Source of the DNA: CAZGUX01 sp046160045
Lineage (GTDB): Bacteria > Acidobacteriota > Terriglobia > Bryobacterales > Bryobacteraceae
Direction: 5' to 3'
Length of the DNA: 23,132 nt
Assembly: GCA_046160045.1 (NCBI GenBank)
Contig: JBJXGR010000361.1
Span: 1-23,132 of the forward strand
The first letter of the stretch is position 1, and each line of letters starts with the position of its first letter. Made by a program: the position numbers and the translations under genes. A model generated the notes under the pieces. The model was not told the origin of the DNA. It did not search any database and saw nothing but the letters and a program-made list of their open reading frames with translations. Of this stretch, positions 8,647 to 17,337 are shown piece after piece.

Positions 8647-9754
8647 GGTTCAGTAGTTGGTGCGGGTCCAGCATGAGCTTTACCCGTTTCATGATCTCGA
8701 GATCGGAGCCCGGAGACGGCCACAACTCCAAATCGGACGGTCTGGATTCGGGAGAAAACTCTATTATAGCCTTCCACCTGCCCAACGCCTCCTTGGAGGC
8801 CGCAGGGACGGCATAGTGCAGGTAGGCGACGCCGCTGCCCGCCCGGGCCACGACCGGGACCGGCGCGGCGGCAACTTCGGATATTTGGGACAGCCTACAG
8901 GAAGCCCGAACCACCACCCCGCTTGGGTGTGAGGTGAGGAAGGCCGGCGTGAATTCGCGAAGGCGACCGGCCAGATCGGGTGCGGCGATGCCAAGAGTTC
9001 CCATCGGGGCGAGTTCGGCCTGGTACCGTTCGATCACCGCCGGGTTGCCGCCGGTCTCAAGCGAGAGTACGAACCCATCGAGCCCCAGTTCGCGGGCCGC
9101 TTCGGGGTTCAGCAGATCGAGCGATTGGGGCTGCAGCACACTCGCCAGGATCCGGTCCCTGGCTTTGCACGCCTCTTCGAGGGAATCGTAGCTCAGCACG
9201 AAGTGCCGTTCGTGCTGGGGCATCGGCTGCAGTTTGAAGTTCACCACGGCCATCGCGCCGAGGGTTCCAAAAGAGCCGACGAACAGCTTGCCCATGTCGA
9301 GGCCGGCCACGTTCTTGACGACCATGCCGCCGGACTGGATGATCTTGCCCTCGACCGTCGCGTACTTCATGCCAATCAGCAGATCACGGCCGGTCCCGTA
9401 GAGGCGCCGCCGCGGTCCGCTGGAGTTGGTGGCCAGGACTCCGCCGATGGTAGCCGTTTCGGAAAAGGGCGGGTCCAAGGGAATCATCTGACGGTTGCGG
9501 GCCAACAGGAGGCTCAGGTCGCGGAAGAGCATGCCGGCTTCGACGCTGATCGTCAGATCGCGAGGCTCGTATTGGAGGACTCGGGTCATCCGGCAGGTGG
9601 AAACGGTGACGTCGGCTGGGGTTATGGGGCCACCCATGCGGTTCTTGGTGGCCTGGCCGAAGAGCGCGATGGTTCGCCCGAGGCTCGCGGACTCGCGCAA
9701 CACCGCCGCCAGCTCCTCGGCGGAGCCGGGCGTGATGACGTTATTGGGAAGCAA
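8621..9754 (-). CDS. glcE: Glycolate oxidase FAD-binding subunit GlcE
   Basis: The 377-residue protein has an FAD-binding PCMH-type fold. Motifs visible are 'GQATKNRMGG' (about 34-43), 'PLDPPF', 'ATIGGVLATNSSGPRRRLYG', 'GRDLLIGMKY', 'GMVVKNVAGLDMGKL' and 'GSFGTLGAM', all typical of GlcE. It is the smaller flavin subunit of glycolate oxidase, acting with GlcD and GlcF. The start is TTG at 9754. It is the only usable one, because an in-frame stop (TAG) lies four codons upstream and there is no ATG or GTG between. It overlaps glcF by 26 bases. A 214-base gap separates it from the upstream receptor gene, so glcEF probably has its own promoter, although I cannot point to one. Confidence 0.9.
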   Translation of the reverse strand: MLPNNVITPGSAEELAAVLRESASLGRTIALFGQATKNRMGGPITPADVTVSTCRMTRVLQYEPRDLTISVEAGMLFRDLSLLLARNRQMIPLDPPFSETATIGGVLATNSSGPRRRLYGTGRDLLIGMKYATVEGKIIQSGGMVVKNVAGLDMGKLFVGSFGTLGAMAVVNFKLQPMPQHERHFVLSYDSLEEACKARDRILASVLQPQSLDLLNPEAARELGLDGFVLSLETGGNPAVIERYQAELAPMGTLGIAAPDLAGRLREFTPAFLTSHPSGVVVRASCRLSQISEVAAAPVPVVARAGSGVAYLHYAVPAASKEALGRWKAIIEFSPESRPSDLELWPSPGSDLEIMKRVKLMLDPHQLLNRGRLFGRI

Positions 9755-9968
9755 ATCACTACTCTACTATTTCTGCGTACCGGCGAACAGCGCCGGTTCC
9801 CCGACGGCCGCCGGAACGGCTGAAACCGAATCCTCTTTTTGCCCAGGCGGCGAGCAAGAGCCTCGAACACGCCATTGCGGGCGCCGCCCGGCCAGAACCG
9901 CGGCATCGCCGTGAGACGTGGCAGCGGCTTGCCGGCTTACCGCCGGGCAGTGCTTTCGAGCTTGGCCA
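9755..9968. other. Intergenic region between receptor and glcE
   Basis: No gene is supported in these 214 bases. They contain GC-rich hairpins (CCGGCG-AACAG-CGCCGG at 9780-9796, and a CGGGC/GCCCG stem near 9880), but none is followed by a T-run in the leftward direction, so a terminator for the receptor gene and a promoter for glcEF cannot be placed by eye. Confidence 0.4.
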
Positions 9969-12917
9969 TTAGAAACTGAGCCTGAGCATGAACTGCAACT
10001 GGCGAGACGTGCCGGTGCCCGTTGCGCCTTCGTTGGCCGTGACTAGTATCTGGCCAAAGGTGGAGTTGGATATGTTCGCTACCGGTTCGCCATACTGGGC
10101 TCGGTTGAACAGGTTGAAGGCTTCGGCGCGGAAGTCCAAGCCCATTTTTTCGGTCAGACGAATGCGTTTGGCGACGCCGAGATCCATCTGCCATAGACCG
10201 GGACCGCGAAAGCCATTGCGGCCGGAGCTGCCGTAGGTGCCATTGGCTGGTGCGGCGAAAGCAGCCGGATTCAGCCATGCGCCGGGAGTCGGGTTAGCCA
10301 TATACTGGTTGCCGCCGACGTAGTCAGCGCGCTGGTTCTGAGTCTGGCCGGAGGGCACGTTGGCCGCGGCACGGTTTACCGTGACAGAGAAGGCGCGGCC
10401 CGTTCGCGCCGTGAACAGACCACTCAAGTCCCAACCGCCGAACCGGCGATTGCGGGCCCAGGGGAGCTGATAGACGCTGTTTGCGGTGAAAGTCTGCCGG
10501 ATGTCGTAATCGGATGGGCCACGGTCGCAGGCTCGGCAGGCGACGTTCTGGATCTGGCCGCCCTCACCGGAGCCGGAGTTATCGGAGATCGCATTGCCCC
10601 ACATGTACTGCGCCTGGAAGAGAATGCCTCTGGAGAAAGAGCGTTGCACGGAAGACTGCAGGCCATTGAAGTTCGTGACACCGTCGAAACGCTTCTCGTC
10701 GACCTGGCCGAAGGCAGTGAGCGGACGGCGGCGTGTCACCGGATCGAGCGTATTCACATACGTGCGAGTGAGTTGGTTGCGACCCACGTTGCCGACGTAA
10801 GCCACCTGCGCCACCATGCTGAGCGGCAGTTCGCGCTGCACGGAGACGGTCCACTGGTGCGATTCGGGCTCCTTGCGGTCACGCTGCACCGAGCGGGGTG
10901 CCTGGCCTTGCGATCGCAACTGGCCCAGGAAGGAGTTCGGCGGATAGGTGAGGCCAGGTGCATCGGCCGCGGTCAGCGAGAAGCTTTCCGGCAGGCTGTC
11001 AATGGCGGCCGTCACATCGTCATTCTGGCCGGGGCCGAAATAGCGGCCGTAGCCGGTGCGAATGACGGTCTTGCCGCCGAGCGCGCGCGGCACCCATGCC
11101 AGTGAAACGCGAGGCGCAATGTTGTCGTTATCCGGGAAGAACCATGGCGTGCCGTCGGGACAGAAGCCCTGGCATCGGACAGGGTCGAACACGCGGCCAC
11201 GGCCAGCGACATCTTTCGACACGGTGTACTGCTCGTACCGCAAGCCGAGGTTGACGGTCAGTTCGGGGCTGACGTGAATCTCGTCTTGAAAATAGATGGA
11301 GTGGAAGGTGCGGCGCACGCCGACCGTATCGAGTTGGCTGCCAACCGAGACGCGGTCCAGGCGGTTGGCAAGGAAAGCGTCAAGGCTGGCGAACGTCACG
11401 GATGTGGCTGGCCCGTTGCCGACATTCAAGTGAATGCGACGGATCTCGCCGCCCAACTTCAGCGTGTGCCTGCCTTTCAGCCACGACATGTTATCGACGA
11501 TGGAGTACGTGCTAGGCTTCTCGATGATATAGGTGGTGGGTTGGGTGGAGCTGAAGCCAGGAATCGAGACGCCCTGCGGGATGAGGCCGACATCATAACG
11601 AGTTAGAGCGCTACGATTGAAACCGAGCTTTACTTCGTTGATCACCGTCGGCGTCCAGATCTGCTGCCATTGCGCCGTGACGTTGCCGGGCCGGATGTAG
11701 GAATCACGGGTTTCCAGCAGGCCGTTGCGAATCGTGCTGATCAAGGCGTCGCTGATGGCCGTGCGGAAGAAGAGACTGTGCTTGTCATTCAGGCGCTGAT
11801 CGACGCGGATCATGCCACTATGTTCGTTGCGGCGCTCTGGCGTGGTGGCCAGCAAGCGGTCGACATTGGCGTTTGGACCAGGCGCGCTTCCCACGGGGTA
11901 CGCATTGATCAAAGACTGCAGAGCCTGCGGCGTGCGCTGGCGGAAGGTGGCGCTCGGCACCAGGCCATCAGCACGAGTGACGCTCAGCCGCTGCAGCAGT
12001 CCTTCGTAGTTGGCAAAGAAGAACGTCCGGTTCTTGAGGATGGGGCCGCCCAGGTTGCCGCCGAACTGGTTTAGTCGAAAAGGCGGCGGATCCGCGCGGT
12101 CGAAAGGGCGGCGTGCGTCGAGCGCGCTATTGCGCAGGAACTCGAAGACAGAGCCATGGAAGTCATTGGTGCCCGTTTTGGAGACCAGGTTGATCTGCGC
12201 GCCGCCACCGACGCCACCCTCGGCGGTAAACGGCAGCGAGTTCACACGGAATTCGGCGATACTATCCAAGGAAACCACCAGGCGCATGTTGCCTTCCTGG
12301 CGCGGATCCTTGATACCGGTGGCGTCCACGCCGTCGAAGGTCCAGTTATTATCGTCGCGCGGGCGGCCGAAGAAGCGGATCGAGTTCTGGTTGCCTTCGC
12401 CGACGTTCACCGCGCCCGGCGCCAGCATCATCAATGCAGCCCAGTGGCGGCCGTTTAGCGGGATACTCCTGATCTGCTGCTCGGCGATCGCGGTTCCAAT
12501 TTCGGCGTTCGTCTGTTCCAAGGGAGTCGTCGCGGCGGAGATCTCAATTGCCTGGGAGACCGCGCCGACCGTCAACTGCGCGTCCAGTACGCGCGCCTGA
12601 CCCACCGCCATTACCACGTTGTCGAATGTCACCGGACCGAAGCCCGTCATGCGCATGGAAACCATGTAGGTGCCGACCGGCAGTCCCGGCATCTGGTAAA
12701 CGCCTTGGCCGTTGGTTCGGGTTTCGCGCCGGAAGCCGTTGGCTTCGGACTCGACGGCGACAACCGCGTCGCTGATGATGGAGCCGGAGCCGTCGGTAAC
12801 GGTACCGCTCAGCGAAGCTCGGTCCACTTGAGCCTGAAGCGATGGGACCGTGGCAAAAAGGACGAGGAGGAGCGTAGACAGAAAACGGGTGAGCATAAGA
12901 GTCGCGAGGAATGCCAT
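9969..12917 (-). CDS. Oar-like TonB-dependent receptor next to phytase
   Basis: The 982-residue protein has a signal peptide (hydrophobic 10-24, likely cleavage after LQA at 29). A carboxypeptidase-regulatory-like domain follows (about 32-115: 'LSGTVTDGSGSIISDAVV', 'TRTNGQGVYQMPGLPVGTY'). A plug domain comes next (about 125-245, with 'IPLNGRHW' and 'FDGVDATG'), then a 22-strand-type outer-membrane barrel ('GGPILKNRTFFFANYEG', 'SIYFQDEIHVSPELTVNLGLRYE') ending in a C-terminal Phe. It should import a large substrate across the outer membrane using TonB energy. It is divergent from the phytase gene with only 74 bases between them, so phytate or a phytate-metal complex or breakdown product is a reasonable but inferred ligand. 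A second start, ATG at 12896, would give a more standard signal peptide. Confidence 0.9.
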   Translation of the reverse strand: MAFLATLMLTRFLSTLLLVLFATVPSLQAQVDRASLSGTVTDGSGSIISDAVVAVESEANGFRRETRTNGQGVYQMPGLPVGTYMVSMRMTGFGPVTFDNVVMAVGQARVLDAQLTVGAVSQAIEISAATTPLEQTNAEIGTAIAEQQIRSIPLNGRHWAALMMLAPGAVNVGEGNQNSIRFFGRPRDDNNWTFDGVDATGIKDPRQEGNMRLVVSLDSIAEFRVNSLPFTAEGGVGGGAQINLVSKTGTNDFHGSVFEFLRNSALDARRPFDRADPPPFRLNQFGGNLGGPILKNRTFFFANYEGLLQRLSVTRADGLVPSATFRQRTPQALQSLINAYPVGSAPGPNANVDRLLATTPERRNEHSGMIRVDQRLNDKHSLFFRTAISDALISTIRNGLLETRDSYIRPGNVTAQWQQIWTPTVINEVKLGFNRSALTRYDVGLIPQGVSIPGFSSTQPTTYIIEKPSTYSIVDNMSWLKGRHTLKLGGEIRRIHLNVGNGPATSVTFASLDAFLANRLDRVSVGSQLDTVGVRRTFHSIYFQDEIHVSPELTVNLGLRYEQYTVSKDVAGRGRVFDPVRCQGFCPDGTPWFFPDNDNIAPRVSLAWVPRALGGKTVIRTGYGRYFGPGQNDDVTAAIDSLPESFSLTAADAPGLTYPPNSFLGQLRSQGQAPRSVQRDRKEPESHQWTVSVQRELPLSMVAQVAYVGNVGRNQLTRTYVNTLDPVTRRRPLTAFGQVDEKRFDGVTNFNGLQSSVQRSFSRGILFQAQYMWGNAISDNSGSGEGGQIQNVACRACDRGPSDYDIRQTFTANSVYQLPWARNRRFGGWDLSGLFTARTGRAFSVTVNRAAANVPSGQTQNQRADYVGGNQYMANPTPGAWLNPAAFAAPANGTYGSSGRNGFRGPGLWQMDLGVAKRIRLTEKMGLDFRAEAFNLFNRAQYGEPVANISNSTFGQILVTANEGATGTGTSRQLQFMLRLSF

Positions 12918-12941
12918 GATAGCAGGCCACGATGACGGGGC

Positions 12942-12983
12942 CGTTAAGGATCTGTAACATGATCGTTACATGGAGATCTTAGG
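12942..12983. promoter_or_regulatory. Dyad-symmetric operator candidate in the receptor/phytase divergent spacer
   Basis: TGTAAC (12953-12958) and GTTACA (12965-12970) form a perfect inverted repeat with a 6-base spacer. It is flanked by further imperfect symmetry (TTAAGGATC on the left, GATCTTAGG on the right). It sits between two divergent genes only 74 bases apart, which is where a shared regulator would bind. It does not match the Pho-box direct-repeat form. The regulator is unknown. Confidence 0.45.
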
Positions 12984-12991
12984 ATGGAGAC

Positions 12992-13960
12992 ATGCGGGTT
13001 TTGCTGCGGATCTTCCTTTGTTTCGGCTTGGCGGCAGCGCCGCTGCCGAACATTGATTTAGTGCTCGAGTTGGCCACTGAACCGGTTGGGCAGGATTCGG
13101 ATGATCCGGCCTTCTGGCAGCATCCGCGCGACTTTAGGAAAAGCCTGATCATTGTCACCAACAAGGCCTCTGCAGCCCAAGGCGGGGCACTGGTGGTACT
13201 AGGGATGGATGGCAAGATACGGCAGCTCAAAACGGGCCTGGACCGGCCCAACAATGTCGATGCGAAGGCTGGCATGGCAGTGGTCACGGAACGGCTGGCG
13301 AGTGCGGTACGTGTGTACGGCATCAGCGAAGCGGGCTTGCAGCCGCGGTTCACATTCCCGGTGTTCGCAGGAGAAACCGGGCCCAGGAAAGCACCGATGG
13401 GAATCGCCCTCTATCGCCGGCCAGCGGATGGTGCGGTGTTTGCGATTGTGGGACGCAAGTCCGGCCCGGCGCAGGGGTATCTGTGGCAATACCGCATTGA
13501 GGGCTCAAAGGCTACGAAAGTGCGCGAGTTTGGTGCGTTCAGCGGGGGCCAAAGTGAGATCGAAGCCATCGCCGTGGATGATGAGAACGGTTACGTCTAC
13601 TACGCCGATGAAGATTGCTGCATTCGTAAGTGGCAGGCCGATCCGGACCATCCACAGGCTGGGCGTGAGGTGGCCACTTTTGGCCGCGAAGGTTTTCAGG
13701 GCAATCGCGAAGGTATCGCGATTCGCAAAACGGGCAACGGCGGCGGTTATGTGATCTGTACAGACCAGATCCCGAATGCCAGTCGCTATTACGTGTTTCG
13801 CCGCTCGGGGGATCAGACCGCGCCGGTGGCGTTGTTGCGGGGGACGGCCGATTCCACGGACGGTCTTGAGTCCGTCTCCGGGCCACGCAACCTGCTGATC
13901 GCGATGAACAGCAAGGATCACAACTTCCTTTTGTTCCGCTGGCCATCATCGCTGCCGTAA
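12992..13960 (+). CDS. Beta-propeller phytase (3-phytase), secreted
   Basis: The 322-residue protein matches the beta-propeller phytase family in order: 'DDPAFWQHP' (37-45), 'SLIIVTNKAS' (51-60), 'RPNNVDAKAG' (85-94), 'APMGIALY' (134-141), 'SEIEAIAVDDENGYVYYADE' (188-207), 'IRKWQADPD' (211-219), 'NREGIAI' (238-244) and 'GTADSTDGLE' (284-293). The acidic residues in these motifs correspond to the calcium and phosphate ligands of the family, which hydrolyses phytate to lower inositol phosphates and phosphate. A short hydrophobic leader (2-16) suggests export. The ATG at 12992 has an AGGA 7 bases upstream (12981-12984). It is divergent from one TonB receptor and 144 bases upstream of another. 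It lacks any extra non-catalytic propeller domain. Family assignment is firm; activity is not shown by sequence alone. Confidence 0.9.
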   Translation: MRVLLRIFLCFGLAAAPLPNIDLVLELATEPVGQDSDDPAFWQHPRDFRKSLIIVTNKASAAQGGALVVLGMDGKIRQLKTGLDRPNNVDAKAGMAVVTERLASAVRVYGISEAGLQPRFTFPVFAGETGPRKAPMGIALYRRPADGAVFAIVGRKSGPAQGYLWQYRIEGSKATKVREFGAFSGGQSEIEAIAVDDENGYVYYADEDCCIRKWQADPDHPQAGREVATFGREGFQGNREGIAIRKTGNGGGYVICTDQIPNASRYYVFRRSGDQTAPVALLRGTADSTDGLESVSGPRNLLIAMNSKDHNFLLFRWPSSLP

Positions 13961-14091
13961 GAATTGGCAGAGCGAGTCCGGCCCCCTCACGAGAGCGCTG
14001 CCGCGTCAACTCCCGCGGTGTCCGCGGATCTTCACGTCAGAGTCATCAGTTCGTTAACTCCTCACTGCTAGACTCGGCCATCGCGATCTCT

Positions 14092-14097
14092 GAGGAG
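14092..14097 (+). promoter_or_regulatory. Ribosome binding site of the second receptor
   Basis: GAGGAG is placed 7 bases before the ATG at 14105. This is the strongest Shine-Dalgarno sequence in the window and fixes the start, which directly opens a standard signal peptide. Confidence 0.75.
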
Positions 14098-14104
14098 CGA
14101 CTCC

Positions 14105-17100
14105 ATGAAAAGCATCTTGAGCCTTCTTCCCGTCTTCCTGCTCTCTGTGTATCCTGCCGCAGCGCAGTTTGAATACGGCGAAATTCTCGGAACCGTCCGC
14201 GACACATCCGGTGCCGTCATCGTGGGCGCGCAAATTCAACTTCGCAGCGGCGCGACGAGTTTCGAACGGACCGCCATGACCAACGAAGACGGCGTGTATG
14301 CCTTCGCCGGGCTACGGATCGGGAGCTACACGCTGAAAGTGGAGCAGCAGGGGTGCAAACAGGCTGTGGCGAATGTGGGTTCGCTCCGGGTCGGCGACCG
14401 TCTGCGTGTTGATATCGAGATGGAACCCGGTGCGATCACTGAGCAGGTGAACGTCGTCGGCGATGCGACCCCGTTGCTCGAAACCGAAACCAGTTCGCGC
14501 GGCCAGGTAGTGGGGCTGACCGAGATCCGTGAGCTGCCCTTAAACAAGCGCGATTACACGCAGCTTGTGCTCCTGGCGCCAGGCACGGCCGTGAATCCGC
14601 GACAACGCATCGGGGGCGCAATCAATATTAACGGTAATCGCGCATTGCAGAATAATTTCCTGCTCGACGGCATCGACAACAACTCCAACGCCACCAGTTT
14701 TCGCGGCGAGCGCGTCGATGTGATCCGCCCGTCGGTGGATGCGGTGGCGGAGTTCAAAGTCCAAACCAACAGCTACTCGGCCGAATACGGACGAAGCGCC
14801 GGCGGCGTGGTGAACGTCACCATCAAAAGCGGCAGCAACGACTTTCGAGGCACCCTGTGGGAGTTTTTCCGCAACGACAAGCTGGACGCCAAGGGCTGGA
14901 CGCCCACGGTGGACGGCAATAAGCCGAAGCTGCGCTTCAACCAGTTTGGCGCCAATCTGGGCGGACCGATTGCGAAGAACAAGAGCTTCTTCTTCGCGAA
15001 CTACGAAGGAGAGCGCGAACGCCAGGGCACGACGTACACACGCACCGTCCCGACCGCGGAACTGCAGCGCGGCGACTTCAACAATGTCCCCATCACCGGT
15101 GCGCTGCGCATCGTTCCCGTAGACCCGCTGACGAACGCGCCCTTCCCGAACAACACCATTCCCTCCAGCCGCTTTGACCGCGTTTCGTCGCGCATTCTGA
15201 CGGATCCGAACTTTCCAAAGCCCAGTTCGATCGCGGCCCTACCGATCCCCGGCCTCTACCTGAACACCGTAACCAACACCAATCGCACCGACAAGTTCGA
15301 TCTGCGCGCAGACCACTATTTCAACTCGAGCGTCCGACTCTTCGCCCGCTATTCGTACTCCGACCTCGAGATCTTCCGCCCCGGTCCTGTCGCCGGCTAT
15401 GTGGAGACATCCAATAACGACGGTTTCGGCACCACTGCAACCAAGGCGCACCATGCCGCGCTCAGCCCCTCGTGGACACTCAGCCCGACGACGATCACCG
15501 AACTTCGTCTCGGTTTCACACGGCTGAACGCGGCAGTGCGCCCGCCGAATTTCGGCTCGCCCGGTCCCTCCGAACTGCTCGGCATTCCCAATCTCCCCAG
15601 TGCTCCCGCGATCAATGGCGGCTGGCCGAAGTTCCTGTTCGACGGCATGGACGCCTTCGGACGCCATACATCCACTCCGCAATTCCAGATTCCGAACGTC
15701 TACGTCCTGAACAACACCTGGAATCTGCAGCGGTCGAGGCACTCGCTCCGATTCGGTTTCGAAAAGCAGTACATCCAGACGGCCGTCATGGATCTTTCCG
15801 CCCTGATCGGCACCTTCCGCTTCTCGCAAAACGTGTTCTCCAATAACCCCTGGGGCGACTTCCTGCTGGGACTCCCGGCCACGCATTCGCAGACTTCCTA
15901 CTCCGTCATCTACAACCGTAAGGACCTGACGTCGTTCTTCCTACAAGACGACTTCCGCGTAAGTTCCCGCCTCACGCTGAATCTGGGAGTGCGCTACGAG
16001 TACGGCCGTCCGATCGTCGAAAAGTACAACCGGCTTGCCAATTTCAACCTCGCAGACGGATCGCGCGTCTTCGCGAAGGATGGCAACACCTTCGAGCGCG
16101 CGTTAATCCAGCCCGACCGCAATGACTGGTCGCCGCGCATCGGACTGGCTTGGACTGCCCTGCCGCGTCTGGTCCTGCGCACCGGCTACGGCACGTTCTA
16201 CAACTTCACCAACCGGCAAGGGCGCGAAGGGCTTCTGGGCATGAACGCTCCGTTCGTCGTCGACCTGACTCGCACGCAAACGCGCGCCACTCCGGCAGGC
16301 AGCCTTATCACTCTGAGCAGCGGACCGCCCGCCAACTTCCTGGCTACGGCGAGCCCGCGCGATCAGATCCTGCGGGGCAACGATCCGAACATGTCGAACC
16401 CGCTGATTCATCAATGGAACTTCACGCTCCAGTACGAACTCGCAAAGGGTCTGTTGTTCGAAGCCGGATACGTCGGCAACCGCGGCCTGCAACTGACCCG
16501 GTTCTTCAATGCCAATCAGGCGCGCACGCCGGGTCCGCCGTCGCTCGCCGAACGGCGCCCCTACACGGCCTACAACGACATCCAGTACATGGACTCGGGA
16601 GGATCGACATCCTTCCACAGCTTTCAGACCCGGGTCGAAAAGCGCTGGACCAACGGGCTCAGTTTCCTGCATTCCTTCACCTGGGGCCGTGTTCTGACAA
16701 ACGCACCCAACTGGGGCGATGGTGGCGCTTCCACCCAGGACGCGTACAACTTCGCCAACGAGTGGGGCCCGGACCTGATGAGCGTCAAACTGAACTCCGT
16801 TGTGAACTGGGTCTACGAACTGCCCTTCGGCCGCGGCCGGCGAATGGCATCGAACATGAATCCGCTTGCCGAGGGACTGCTGGGCGGCTGGGAACTCAGC
16901 GGCATATTCACAGCCCGAACCGGTTTGACCAACACGGTTTCGAGCGCTGAGTGCGGCGCCAATTGCCAAATGGGCAGCGCCGAACGCGGCCAGAGAGCCG
17001 ACGTGGTGGCGGGACAGGCCACGTCCATCGACAACCCCAACAACTTCCGCTGGTTCAACACCGCCGCCTACCGCCCGGCTCTGACGCCCTACGGAACCGC

Positions 17101-17332
17101 AGGCCGCGGAACCGTCTACGGGCCGGGGCTGCAGAACTGGGACTTCACCATCGCCAAGGGTTTCTCCATTACCGAAACCATGCGGCTCCAGTTCCGCACC
17201 GAATTCTTCAACGCCTTTAACCAGGTCAACTACGACCAGCCGAACACCAACGCCTCCAGCGGCACCTTCGGTGTCATCACATCGGCGCTCCCCGGACGCA
17301 GCATTCAGCTCGGCCTGAAACTCTACTATTAG
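14105..17332 (+). CDS. Oar-like TonB-dependent receptor coupled to GDPD
   Basis: The 1075-residue protein has a signal peptide ending AAA-Q at 20/21. A carboxypeptidase-regulatory-like domain covers about 24-110 ('GEILGTVRDTSGAVIVGA', 'TNEDGVYAFAGLRIGSYTL'). The plug ('ELPLNKRDYTQLVLLAPG', 'LLDGIDNNSN', 'YSAEYGRSAGGVVNVTIKSG') precedes a long outer-membrane barrel ('GGPIAKNKSFFFANYEGERE', 'FFLQDDFRVSSRLTLNLGVRYE', 'FFNAFNQVNY') ending in Tyr-Tyr. It is a TonB-driven outer-membrane importer. The following GDPD gene starts 5 bases after its stop, a strong operon signal. The phytase gene lies upstream on the same strand after 144 bases and may belong to the same unit. A phosphorus-containing ligand is inferred from these neighbours only. 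Confidence 0.92.
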   Translation: MKSILSLLPVFLLSVYPAAAQFEYGEILGTVRDTSGAVIVGAQIQLRSGATSFERTAMTNEDGVYAFAGLRIGSYTLKVEQQGCKQAVANVGSLRVGDRLRVDIEMEPGAITEQVNVVGDATPLLETETSSRGQVVGLTEIRELPLNKRDYTQLVLLAPGTAVNPRQRIGGAININGNRALQNNFLLDGIDNNSNATSFRGERVDVIRPSVDAVAEFKVQTNSYSAEYGRSAGGVVNVTIKSGSNDFRGTLWEFFRNDKLDAKGWTPTVDGNKPKLRFNQFGANLGGPIAKNKSFFFANYEGERERQGTTYTRTVPTAELQRGDFNNVPITGALRIVPVDPLTNAPFPNNTIPSSRFDRVSSRILTDPNFPKPSSIAALPIPGLYLNTVTNTNRTDKFDLRADHYFNSSVRLFARYSYSDLEIFRPGPVAGYVETSNNDGFGTTATKAHHAALSPSWTLSPTTITELRLGFTRLNAAVRPPNFGSPGPSELLGIPNLPSAPAINGGWPKFLFDGMDAFGRHTSTPQFQIPNVYVLNNTWNLQRSRHSLRFGFEKQYIQTAVMDLSALIGTFRFSQNVFSNNPWGDFLLGLPATHSQTSYSVIYNRKDLTSFFLQDDFRVSSRLTLNLGVRYEYGRPIVEKYNRLANFNLADGSRVFAKDGNTFERALIQPDRNDWSPRIGLAWTALPRLVLRTGYGTFYNFTNRQGREGLLGMNAPFVVDLTRTQTRATPAGSLITLSSGPPANFLATASPRDQILRGNDPNMSNPLIHQWNFTLQYELAKGLLFEAGYVGNRGLQLTRFFNANQARTPGPPSLAERRPYTAYNDIQYMDSGGSTSFHSFQTRVEKRWTNGLSFLHSFTWGRVLTNAPNWGDGGASTQDAYNFANEWGPDLMSVKLNSVVNWVYELPFGRGRRMASNMNPLAEGLLGGWELSGIFTARTGLTNTVSSAECGANCQMGSAERGQRADVVAGQATSIDNPNNFRWFNTAAYRPALTPYGTAGRGTVYGPGLQNWDFTIAKGFSITETMRLQFRTEFFNAFNQVNYDQPNTNASSGTFGVITSALPGRSIQLGLKLYY

Positions 17333-17337
17333 AAACA

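Noticed and set aside
13031..13047. CGGCAGC-GCC-GCTGCCG hairpin inside the phytase leader
   Set aside because: It is explained by Ala/Leu/Pro codons of the signal peptide; there is no evidence of a regulatory role.
14013..14027. CCGCGG-TGT-CCGCGG hairpin as terminator after the phytase gene
   Set aside because: The stem is perfect but no T-run follows, and CCGCGG is itself palindromic, so a simple direct repeat explains it as well.
14030..14060. GTCA repeats (GTCAGAGTCATCAG) upstream of the second receptor as a Pho box
   Set aside because: The copies are 6 bases apart, not the 11-base direct-repeat period of a Pho box, and the rest of the consensus is missing.
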